From Lingula anatina (taxonomy: Eukaryota > Brachiopoda > Lingulata > Lingulida > Lingulidae): a stretch of DNA of 47,628 nucleotides. The DNA is taken from NCBI RefSeq assembly GCF_001039355.2, contig NW_019775692.1, positions 114,517 to 162,144 on the forward strand, written 5' to 3'. This document shows, piece by piece, positions 32,068-44,000 of this stretch (positions are counted from its first letter, which is position 1; each line of letters starts with the position of its first letter). The notes beneath the pieces are model-generated. The model had not been told where the DNA came from, searched no databases, and saw nothing but the letters and a program-made list of their open reading frames with translations. A program made the position numbers and the translations under genes.

Positions 32068-35000
32068 ATGACAGCCGTGCGCTCATCCCGTGAGTTCGAT
32101 GACTACTGGAATGAGTTTCGTGATATAGAACAGAGTAAAGCACAGGATGAGTTGACAGATGAAGACGCTTCTAAAACCCCAGATGGTGAGAGTTTTTGTT
32201 GTCTGGTCTTAGAAAGAATAAAAATTCCTGTACCTGAATTGATAAATTATTTCATCCAAATCAAAATTTTTATAAAACTCAGTAGTAAATTAAGGAAAAA
32301 AGGGGAAAATATGCATACTGTATTGAACTTTCTTTAGATAAATTGAAATTTGTTGGGATTTACCATATTATACTTTAAAATTCTGTCTTGTGTTTCAGAG
32401 GGGGAGCAGGAGCTGGCCTGGCTGCGGGAGGCAGGTTTCAAGGGTCTCGCCACAAAGTACGAAGAAGGAAACGAACTCGAGGATCACGTGTTACTGCAGG
32501 CCACCCAGTCCCTGACACGGTCGCAAGCAGCAGCCGTCAAAAAACGCGTTGACACGTTGAATGCAACGCTGAAGAAACGACAATTCAATTATGCTGACAT
32601 GAGAGAACTGTTTGTAGAAAAGGTACTGTGGTTGTTGCTAGTGGTTTAAATAAGGTGCTGATATTTTTTGTTTTAAATGACAGCGCCTTAGATAATCAAT
32701 GATGTAAGGCCTTAGTGGAAATATTGCAAAGATTGGATTGTGTAATATCTTGTTTTCTTGTTCCCCCTTTCAAAACTAGAGATACTAGTAAACAAGTTTA
32801 ACACAATTCAATCTGGTAGTAATGTAATATTTTAATTTTATTTTCTTTAAACTCTGCTAGAATATTCAATTTGATTTAAAAAGTTAATAGTGACGAAAAT
32901 TTCCATCAAAGGGTCAACAACCTTCTGATCAAGATGGCACTCAAAGGCACTCCAAACGGACGCATGTCAAAAAGCGTTCCTTAAAACGAGGACATCAGTA
33001 CTCCATGACAGGAGAGGTGGAGGAGGCGGAGGGCGGAGCCTTAACACAAGGTTAATATAATTATCAATAATCATAATCATAATCAGTATGATAATAATTT
33101 TGATGATGATGGTGATAATAGAAATGATGAAGATGATAATTATTGTAAATATGTTAATGGTAGTAATGATGATGAAGATAATTATTGTAAATATGATAAT
33201 GGCAGTAATGATAATGATAATAGTAATGATGAAAAAAGTAGTATTGATAAAAATAAGAATGATTACAACAGCAACTAGAAAAATTATAATAACAATAATA
33301 ATAATAATGATGACAATGGGAAATTATTTTATAGAGCACCATACTGACCATTATTTAATAACTCATTAATTCCACTCTAACTTTGGCTATCAACTGAGGA
33401 TCATTATTGTCTAACTCTAGACCATCCAGGTATTGAGACGCTCAGTATCCAATCTCGTGCCAGTCCAATGCATATTATAACACAGCAGGAAGAAGAGCCA
33501 GAGGAGGAAACTGGAGAGAGATTGTCAAGAACCGTCTCCGACTCTGAGGTGAAATTGAACTTTAAGACTGACGACTCATCAGATGTGACGTCAGATTCTT
33601 CTCTGGTGAGTTCATTGATATTTCTATAGCTTTTGTACTGTCTCAATTTTAGTATTTTCGCATCAAACAATTTGACAATTGACACAATGCATTGCCCAGT
33701 ACAACCCCATCCATGTCACATGTCACATCCATGTCACATCCAACACACTGTCACTTCTAAAACACTGTCACATCCAACACTCTGTCACACCTAACACATT
33801 CATACCTAACACACTTTCACACCTACCACATTTATACTTGACACATTGCTACTGTCAAACACAATTTATGCTCTCAAGCCCAATTTCTGCCAACGTTATT
33901 TTATGGTCAGAAGGATTATCTTTGTTTATTTTATGTAATATTACATATTAGTTTGATACTTATGTACTAAGTATTCTGTTTCGTTTGCAGAACTTCAGTA
34001 ATGACAGCGTGACAGAAGAAAGTGAAGGAATGCCAGTAAGTTGAATGCCACTGGCATGAATATTTCATAGTGAAGCAATAAATGCTACACATTTACTATT
34101 AACACTTTAACGCCTAAGATTTGAGAACATATTGAGGCTTTTTGTGCTTGTGTACTGAAGCGATACTGTAACAGATGTTCCAGGATGTTTTGATAAGTGG
34201 GCAACTTGATAGCTTGGCTATTGCATTATTAAATAGAGACACCAAAAGAAAGAGGTAAAAGTTATCAAGTAAAACATTGTTTTGTATAAAAAGAGATATG
34301 ACAGTGATATTAATAAGGGTATGTTTGCATTTGGTACATTGTTATACCCAATACACAGGTAACAGTTCCACATGGACAGTTTTTTTATAATTTTATTTGT
34401 AGAACTATGTCTTGGTCCAAGATGAACTCGGGGTCACAAAGATTGACGACGTTGGTCCTGAAGATAAAGAGAAGATACGCGCTCTTGCCTACATAGAGTT
34501 GACAGCTTTGTTTGACATCTATAACATTTTATTTACACCAATTAAAAGTAAAGTTAAAATTAAAGGTGGGTTTTATTTGTTTGTTTATTACAATTTTAGG
34601 AGATAAATGGTTGAGCCAGATTTTGCCTATTTGAAAATAAATACAAGCATTTCAGGCCTGCAGTGTAGCCATTAATTCAAAAGGGTGGTTCTTTTTCTAA
34701 AAATAAGTGTACCTTTTACCCACTTCTTTGAACCAACTTGAAAAAGAAATGCAGCACTTAGATCAAATTTTAATTCAGAGATGGTGTTTTCTAGACAGAA
34801 GGGTGGTTTGAACTCNCCCCTTTCAAAACTAGAGATACTAGTAAACAAGTTTAACACAATTCAATCTGGTAGTAATGTAATATTTTAATTTTATTTTCTT
34901 TAAACTCTGCTAGAATATTCAATTTGATTTAAAAAGTTAATAGTGACGAAAATTTCCATCAAAGGGTCAACAACCTTCTGATCAAGATGGCACTCAAAGG

Positions 35001-38000
35001 CACTCCAAACGGACGCATGTCAAAAAGCGTTCCTTAAAACGAGGACATCAGTACTCCATGACAGGAGAGGTGGAGGAGGCGGAGGGCGGAGCCTTAACAC
35101 AAGGTTAATATAATTATCAATAATCATAATCATAATCAGTATGATAATAATTTTGATGATGATGGTGATAATAGAAATGATGAAGATGATAATTATTGTA
35201 AATATGTTAATGGTAGTAATGATGATGAAGATAATTATTGTAAATATGATAATGGCAGTAATGATAATGATAATAGTAATGATGAAAAAAGTAGTATTGA
35301 TAAAAATAAGAATGATTACAACAGCAACTAGAAAAATTATAATAACAATAATAATAATAATGATGACAATGGGAAATTATTTTATAGAGCACCATACTGA
35401 CCATTATTTAATAACTCATTAATTCCACTCTAACTTTGGCTATCAACTGAGGATCATTATTGTCTAACTCTAGACCATCCAGGTATTGAGACGCTCAGTA
35501 TCCAATCTCGTGCCAGTCCAATGCATATTATAACACAGCAGGAAGAAGAGCCAGAGGAGGAAACTGGAGAGAGATTGTCAAGAACCGTCTCCGACTCTGA
35601 GGTGAAATTGAACTTTAAGACTGACGACTCATCAGATGTGACGTCAGATTCTTCTCTGGTGAGTTCATTGATATTTCTATAGCTTTTGTACTGTCTCAAT
35701 TTTAGTATTTTCGCATCAAACAATTTGACAATTGACACAATGCATTGCCCAGTACAACCCCATCCATGTCACATGTCACATCCATGTCACATCCAACACA
35801 CTGTCACTTCTAAAACACTGTCACATCCAACACTCTGTCACACCTAACACATTCATACCTAACACACTTTCACACCTACCACATTTATACTTGACACATT
35901 GCTACTGTCAAACACAATTTATGCTCTCAAGCCCAATTTCTGCCAACGTTATTTTATGGTCAGAAGGATTATCTTTGTTTATTTTATGTAATATTACATA
36001 TTAGTTTGATACTTATGTACTAAGTATTCTGTTTCGTTTGCAGAACTTCAGTAATGACAGCGTGACAGAAGAAAGTGAAGGAATGCCAGTAAGTTGAATG
36101 CCACTGGCATGAATATTTCATAGTGAAGCAATAAATGCTACACATTTACTATTAACACTTTAACGCCTAAGATTTGAGAACATATTGAGGCTTTTTGTGC
36201 TTGTGTACTGAAGCGATACTGTAACAGATGTTCCAGGATGTTTTGATAAGTGGGCAACTTGATAGCTTGGCTATTGCATTATTAAATAGAGACACCAAAA
36301 GAAAGAGGTAAAAGTTATCAAGTAAAACATTGTTTTGTATAAAAAGAGATATGACAGTGATATTAATAAGGGTATGTTTGCATTTGGTACATTGTTATAC
36401 CCAATACACAGGTAACAGTTCCACATGGACAGTTTTTTTATAATTTTATTTGTAGAACTATGTCTTGGTCCAAGATGAACTCGGGGTCACAAAGATTGAC
36501 GACGTTGGTCCTGAAGATAAAGAGAAGATACGCGCTCTTGCCTACATAGAGTTGACAGCTTTGTTTGACATCTATAACATTTTATTTACACCAATTAAAA
36601 GTAAAGTTAAAATTAAAGGTGGGTTTTATTTGTTTGTTTATTACAATTTTAGGAGATAAATGGTTGAGCCAGATTTTGCCTATTTGAAAATAAATACAAG
36701 CATTTCAGGCCTGCAGTGTAGCCATTAATTCAAAAGGGTGGTTCTTTTTCTAAAAATAAGTGTACCTTTTACCCACTTCTTTGAACCAACTTGAAAAAGA
36801 AATGCAGCACTTAGATCAAATTTTAATTCAGAGATGGTGTTTTCTAGACAGAAGGGTGGTTTGAACTCACCCCCCCCCCCCTTCACCCATCCCTGTATAT
36901 GTTCTTGTATATTATGAATGTTTGTCAGTAATTGCAGTAAAAAAATACTTTCAGGATTGAATAAATATAATCATACCAAATTGAAGCAAGAAATAATACA
37001 GAATTGACTAGAGTAAGTTGAACAATATTTCAAAGATGTTGGCAGGATTTGAATAAATTTTCAAAATTATTCTTTCCAGAACAAGGTTTATTCGGTGTTC
37101 CACTTCACACCTTGCAGCATGAAGATAGAGGGCAGCACGTGGGAGTTCCACTTATATTCAAACAGGTACAAGATGAGCTGCAGCCTTTATTTATTATTTA
37201 TTTATTTATTTATTATTATTTTTTTTTTTTTTGTCTGTGTGTGATGTGATACATTGTTGAAACAAAAAATTTATTCAGTAATTATCATTAAAAGAATAGC
37301 ATCAAATTCTGTACTTCATGGCTTACAGTATATCATTCAGTTCCAACTGGTTAACACTTATTTGAATCAAAAACTTCCTGACCCATTTGTATGTGTTCTG
37401 CTTTATATAAACTGTCTACAACTTTCCAGCCTGTGATCAGCAGTTTCAAAGGGGGAGGGGGTCTTTTTCTAAGAAAGTTCTGCTTCTAACCATGAAAGCT
37501 AATGCAGTGTTACTGGAAAGGGACCAAGTGCAAATATACAGAGCGGAACCTTTTCCTGGCCACAAGGGCACTTAGACCCCATTCCCATAGATTTTAGATC
37601 GATCTATCCCTGTGGGGAGTCTCACTAGATTACTGTCAGCTTAGCCGGCTTAAGCGTCTGTCCCGCCTTCTAAAAGCTGTAAGGGGCTATTTAACTATGG
37701 TGCGCGCTCGGCTGAGTGCAATTTAGTGTGAACCCCCAGGGAGTTAGGTTGATCTAAATCTCTGGGAATGCACCCTTAATCTACTTGTCCTCCCCCCCCT
37801 CTTCTGCCTACAGGTCTGCCTTTAAGCCGGCACTTACCTGTGTATTTCCAGATTATTTCTTTCCTGGAAAAAAATGCACTAGAAATGGAGGGGATACTCA
37901 GGGTCCCAGGATCTGCCGCTAGAATCAGAGTAAGCCATTGCATTTCAAGATTAGTCTTGAATATTTAGTGATATTCTTTAATAAGATAGATTTCAGTTGC

Positions 38001-41000
38001 TCCATTGAGCTTAGTTCACTCTTTTACAGAGAATCTTTACTCTTGAAAAAGACAGATACCATGCAGTTAAAAAGTAGACATGTTACCATGCAGTAAAAAA
38101 GTGTTAAAAATGTTTGTGGATAAATTCATACTTTATCTCATTCACTGCAATGCACAGATGTGATAATTGTAACTTGGTATATTTATATTATTGAGCCCTA
38201 TTTTATTCAGAACCTCCGACAGCAAATTGAAGACACATTTCCCAGTGGAGAGTTTAGCTGGAATGACGTCCGTCCTAACGATGCTGCTGCACTATTAAAA
38301 CAATTCCTGCGTGAGCTTCCAGAGCCTCTGCTAACCAATCAGTGTACAGATGCTTTCGCTCAGGTTCAAGGTCTGTCTGAGGCTCCATTCAGAATAGGGG
38401 ACTAACTAGTCTGAGGGTCAAATATGGCCCACCCTCTTGAATATTTCCCCATGGGATATCTATTCAGTGCCTATTAGCAGATAAGATGGCAAGCTTTGTA
38501 GTGGGTTGCCATATTTGACCCTCGGACAAGTTAGTCCCCTATTCTGCATGGGGCCTTAGTTATGTTACTGGATATAATNTTAACACAATTTAATCTGTTA
38601 GTAAGATAAAATTTTAATTTTATTTTCTTTTAACTCTGCTAGAATTTGATTTAAAAAGTTAACAGTGACGAAAATTTCCATCAAAGGGTCAACAACCTTC
38701 TGATCAAGATGGCACTCAAAGGCACTCCAAACGGATGCATGTCAAAAAACGTTCCTTAAAACGAGGACATCAGTACTCCATGACGGGAGAGGTAGAGGAG
38801 GCAGAGGGCGGAGCCTTGACACAAGGTTAATATAATTATCAATAATCATAATCATAATCATTATGATAATAATTATGATGATGATGGTGATAATAGAAAT
38901 GATGAAGATGATAATTATTGTAAACATGTTAATGGTAGTGCAGTAATGATGATGAAGATAATTATTGTTAATATGATAATGGCAGTAATGATGATGATAA
39001 TAGTAATGATGAAAAAAGTAGTATTGATAAAAATAAGAATGATTACAACAGCAACTAGAAAAATTATAATAACAATAATAATAATAATGATGACAATGGG
39101 AAATTATTTTATAGAGCACCATACTGACCATTATTTAATAACTCATTAATTCCACTCTAACTTTGGCTGTCAACTGAGGATCATTATTGTCTAACTCTAG
39201 ACCATCCAGGTATTGAGACGCTCAGTATCCAATCTCGTGCCAGTCCAATGCATATTATAACACAGCAGGAAGAAGAGCCAGAGGAGGAAACGGGAGAGAG
39301 ATTGTCAAGAACCGTCTCCGACTCAGAGGTGAAATTGAACTTTAAGACTGATGACTCATCAGATGTGACGTCAGATTCTTCTCTGGTGAGTTAATTGATA
39401 TTTCTACAGCTTTTGTACTGTCACAGCTTCAGTATTTTTGTATCAAACACTTTCACAATTCACAAAATACATTCCCTAGTACAACCCCTTAAATAACACT
39501 GTCACATTCAACACACTGTCACATCCAACACTCTGTCACATCCAACACTCTGTCACACCTAACACATTCATACCTAACACACTTTCACGCCTACCACATT
39601 TATACTTGACACATTGTTACTGTCAAACACATTTTATGCTCTCAAGCCCACTTTCTGCCAACACTATTTTATAGTCAGAAAGATTATCTTTATTTTATAT
39701 ATGTATTATGTTATTCCTCATTTAAGTACTCCGTTTTATTTGCAGAACTTCAGTAATGACAGCATGACAGAAGAAAGTGAAGGAATGCCAGTAAGTTGAA
39801 TGCCACTGGCATGAATATTTCACAGTGAAGCAATAAATGCTACACATTTATTATTAACACTTTAACACCTACAGTAAGATTTGAGAACATATTGAGGCTT
39901 TTTGTGCTTGTGTACTGAAGCGATACTGTAACAGATGTTCCAGGATGTTTTGATAAGTAGGCAACTTGATAGCTTGGCTATTGCATTATTAAGTAGAGAC
40001 ACCAAAAGAAAGAGGTAAAAGTTATCAAGTAAAACATTGTTTTGTATAAAAAGAGATATGACAGTGATTTTAATAAGGGTATTTTTGCAGTTGGTACATT
40101 GTTATACCCAATACACAGGTAACAGTTCCACATTGACAGTTTTTTTAAATAATTTTATTTGTAGAACTATGTCTTGGTCCAGGATGAATTGGGGGTCACA
40201 AAGATTGACGACGTTGGTCCTGAAGATAAAGAGAAGATACGCGCTCTTGCCTACATAGAGTTGACAGCTTTGTTTGACATCTATAACATTTTATTTACAC
40301 CAATTAAAAGTAAAGTTAAAATTAAAGGTGAGTTTTATTTGTTTTCTATTACAATTAGGAGAAATATGACTGGGCAAACAATAGTCGGCCCAGATTTGGC
40401 CTTTTTGAAAATATATGCAAGTATTTCAGGCCTGCAGTGTAGCCATTAATTCAAAAGGGTGGTTCTTTACTGAAAAAAGTATATCTTTACCCACAGAGTA
40501 AGTTGAACAATATTTCAAAGATGTTGGTAGGATCTGAATAAATTTTTGAAATTATTCTTTCCAGAACAAGGTTTATTTGGTGTTCCACTTCACACCTTGC
40601 AGCATGAACATAGAGGGCAGCACGTGGGAGTCCCACTTATATTCAAACAGGTACAAGATGAGCTGCAGCCTTTATTTTTATTTTTTTCTTTTGGTCTGTG
40701 TGTGATGTGATACATTCTTGATACAAACTTTTTATTCAGTAATTTTCATTAAAAGAATAGCGTCAGATTGTGTACTTCATGGATTACAGTATATCATTTA
40801 GTTCCAACTGGTTATTGCTTATTTGAATAAAAAAAACATCCTGGTCCATTTCTATTTGTTCTGCATTATATAAACTATACACAACTTTCCAGCCTCTGAT
40901 CAGCAGTTTCAAAGGGGGGGGAGTCTTTTTCTAAGAAAGTTCTGCTTCTAACCATGAAAGCTAATGCAGTGTTACTGGAAAGGGACCAAGTGCAAATATA

Positions 41001-44000
41001 CAGAACGGAACCTTTTCCTGGCCACAAGGGCACTTAGACCCCATTCCCATAGATTTTAGATCGATCTATCCCTGTGGGGAGTCTGACTAGATTACTGTCA
41101 GCTTAGCCGGCTTAAGCGTCTGTCCCGCCTACTAAAAGCTGTAAGGGGGTAATTAACTATGGTGCGCGCTCGGCTGACTGCAATGTAGCGTGAACCCCCA
41201 GTGAGTTAGGTTGATCTAAATCTCTGGGAATGCACCCTTAATCTACTTGTCCTCCCCCCCCCCCCCTTTCCTGCCTGCAGGTCTGCCTTTAAGCCGGCAC
41301 TTACCTGTGTATTTCCAGATTATTTCTTTCCTGGAAAAAAATGCACTAGAAATGGAGGGGATACTCAGGGTCCCGGGATCTGCCGCTAGAATCAGAGTAA
41401 GCCATTGCATTTCAAGATTAGTCTTAAATATTCAGTGATATTCTTTAAAGAGATAGATTTCAGTTGCTCCATTGAGTTTAGCTCACTCTTTTACAGAGAA
41501 TCTTTACTCTTGAAAAAGACAGATACCATGCAGTTAAAAAGAAGACATGTTGCCATGCAGTAAAAAAGTGTTGAAAATTGTTTGTGGATAAATTCATACT
41601 TTATCTCATTCACTGCAATACACAGGTGGATAATTGTAACTTGGTATATTTATATTATTGAGCCCCATTTTATACAGAACCTCCGACAGCAAATTGAAGA
41701 CACATTTCCCAGTGGAGAGTTTAGCTGGAATGACGTCCGTCCTAACGATGCTGCTGCACTATTAAAACAATTCCTGCGTGAGCTTCCAGAGCCTCTGTTG
41801 ACCAATCAGTGTACAGATGCTTTTGCTCAGGTTCAAGGTCTGTCTGAGGCCTCATTCAGAATAGGGGACTAACTAGTCCGAGGGTCAAATATGGCCGACC
41901 CACTTGAATATTTCCCCATTGGATATCTATTCAGTGCCTATTAGCGGATAAGATGGCAAGCTTTGTAGTGGGTTGCCATATTTGACCCTCGGACAAGTTA
42001 ATCCCCTATTCTGCATGGGGCCTTAGTTATGTTACTAGATATAATTTTTACCTTTGATAAGTGAAGTGTACAATAATGTATTACAGTCCCTAATGGAAAT
42101 TTCCTATAGGGTCCCATAGAAAGTCCTTTATAAATTGGCCCAGTCCAGTATGAATCAGATATGTTTTTCATTGCTGCAGCAATTTCTTACAAGAAATGGT
42201 AGCTTCAAGCTTTCAACCTGTGGAGTGAAATATTTGCCAGTCATAGGTCAAATTTGTAAGTCATATGTCTGTAGGAGAGATATTGACTATGATTAGCATA
42301 TCTTCCCATCATTTTACAACTTAATTTTCAATATTGTCTTTTAAAGTGGCACTCAATGTTGTTTATCTCTCCCCTGCAGCAATTTCAGACAAAAAGCAAC
42401 AGCTTCAAACTCACAACCTGTTGAGTCAAATATTTGCCAGTTGTAGGCCAAATCTACTAGTCAGATGTTAACCATGCATTTGCAGCATTTTGACACTTAT
42501 TTCTCAATGCGGTGTCTTATTTTTATCATTTTTTTCTTGAGTGTGACTTTATTTTTAAATTTTTTCTATCCTGCAGCTATTTCAGACAAGAAACAACAGC
42601 TCCAGGCTCTCAACCTGCTGATCCTGCTGCTACCAGATGTCAACAGAAGCACACTTAAGGTAGGATTGTAAGGGAAAATTGGGTGTCTGTGTGTGAAATT
42701 TATGATAACAACTCTTTGTTTATTTCACTATCTATTATTTGATTAACAGCTTTGTCACCAGGTTTATTACAGTATCTTTTATTTGCCATAACAGTTGTGT
42801 CACCAGTTTTCCATATTATTTCCCTAATGTATTATTGTTATGAGTATTGTTATTCTTGTTGTTGTCAGTATTTGAGTGTATTTTGTTCTATTGACAGCTT
42901 CTGCTGCAGTTTCTCCACCATGTCATAGATCACAAACAACAAAACAAAATGTCCCTTGCCAATGTGGCCATGATCATGGCACCCAACTTGTTTCTTGTCC
43001 AGGTATGTCAGATTCCTTTTAAGTTAATGCTGTACATATTTATAAAGAATGTACGTGGTACTGTTTCTGCCTGAGCAATCAGGGTATAGTTCTGAAAGCA
43101 AGGTAATATGGGTATTTAAACTCTCCTTTTAGTCATTTGGAATTTTGCTCTTTTCTGGGCATGGCTCATGCTGAGCTTGTTACAAGGTCAGAAGAAGCAC
43201 ATGGCAACATGTCCACCTATATGAAAATGTCAGTTGTTTTTGTTTTCAATTAAGTCTAATAATAACATTAAATCCCACAGTGCTGTAGTCACGGTAGAGG
43301 GAAAATATAATTTGCCTTTATTATGTAAGTTGCATGACAGACAGAGAGATTTCAATGAACTGGATTCCCTGTGGTGGAAAAATGCCATTTTTGTTTTATA
43401 GTCCCATTATATTGGTAAAATATCAGTAATCTTTATTTTCCTTTAATTTCAGTCCCACTACAAACACAAAGATCTCAAGGAGCTGGAGACCCAGAGAGCA
43501 GCCAGCATGTCTAATATAGTGAAAATGTTGATCCGGTACCACCACATCTTGTGGACAGTACCCTCTGTGATGCTGATGCAGGTTAGACACCAGTATGAGA
43601 TGGAGCAACAGAAGAAAACCAAAGACAAATCTGTGAGTTTAGACACTTTGTGATTTAAAAAAAAGATATTATAATTATAATGATAATAATATTAATGACA
43701 ATGAGCAAAGATGTTGGATAGTAATAATAACCAGTGATGAATGTTAAAGTCAAATTTTTGGAAATGATGTTTAAAAAGTAGTCATATTGATTGTAATAAT
43801 GAGAAGAATACTGATGATAAAGAAAATGATGATGATGATGATAGAAATTGTAAAGAGGATGAACTCTCACATTTTACAATTTCACTGATTAAAAGTATAA
43901 TGTTTACACCTGATTAGGTGCATACTTTATAATGGCCCATATTTTTGACTTAGGCTTTGTTTCACCTTCAATACTTTTGTGATAATTCATAAACTTAGTT

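Larger units (their letters stand above)
32764..34815 (+). repeat. Assembly copy A of ARHGAP18 exons 4-7
   Basis: The 2052 bp here match 34817-36868 at a constant offset of 2053 with no difference that I found. Exon copies: 32912-33050, 33421-33605, 33991-34035, 34403-34565. The copy ends at the single n at 34816, exactly where copy B enters a C run, so it is a contig end that failed to merge. Spliced exon 7 ends in phase 1 while exon 4 starts in phase 0, so using both copies would break the frame. Confidence 0.9.
34817..38578 (+). repeat. Assembly copy B of ARHGAP18 exons 4-10 (one haplotype)
   Basis: Exon copies: 34965-35103, 35474-35658, 36044-36088, 36456-36618, 37080-37165, 37852-37929, 38211-38370. 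It starts at the n at 34816 inside a C run and ends at the n at 38579 inside a T-rich stretch. It differs from copy C by scattered substitutions and indels, including a 233-bp segment (36777-37009) missing from C. Coding differences include Thr/Met in exon 4, Val/Met in exon 6 and Asp/His in exon 8. All exon lengths and splice sites are preserved in both copies, as expected for alleles. Confidence 0.9.
38580..42045 (+). repeat. Assembly copy C of ARHGAP18 exons 4-10 (other haplotype)
   Basis: Exon copies: 38687-38825, 39201-39385, 39746-39790, 40165-40327, 40565-40650, 41319-41396, 41678-41837. This copy runs without a gap into exon 11, so it is the one used for the gene model. Copy B ends at the position equivalent to 42045 (GATATAAT). 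The join at 38579 therefore places two versions of the same locus in series. Confidence 0.9.

Noticed and set aside
33088-33369. Met/Ile/Val-rich open frame repeated at 35141 and partly at 38946
   Set aside because: It is the translation of a GAT/AAT microsatellite inside an ARHGAP18 intron, and the opposite strand gives a Tyr/His/Cys artefact of the same repeat.
37600-37720. tRNA-like words in the foldback element
   Set aside because: No cloverleaf or intact A/B boxes could be drawn; the segment is explained by a foldback element found in both haplotypes.
32912-38370. Possible genuine tandem exon duplication giving a multi-GAP protein
   Set aside because: Copy ends coincide with single n's, copies A and B appear identical including introns, and joining the copies breaks the reading phase.
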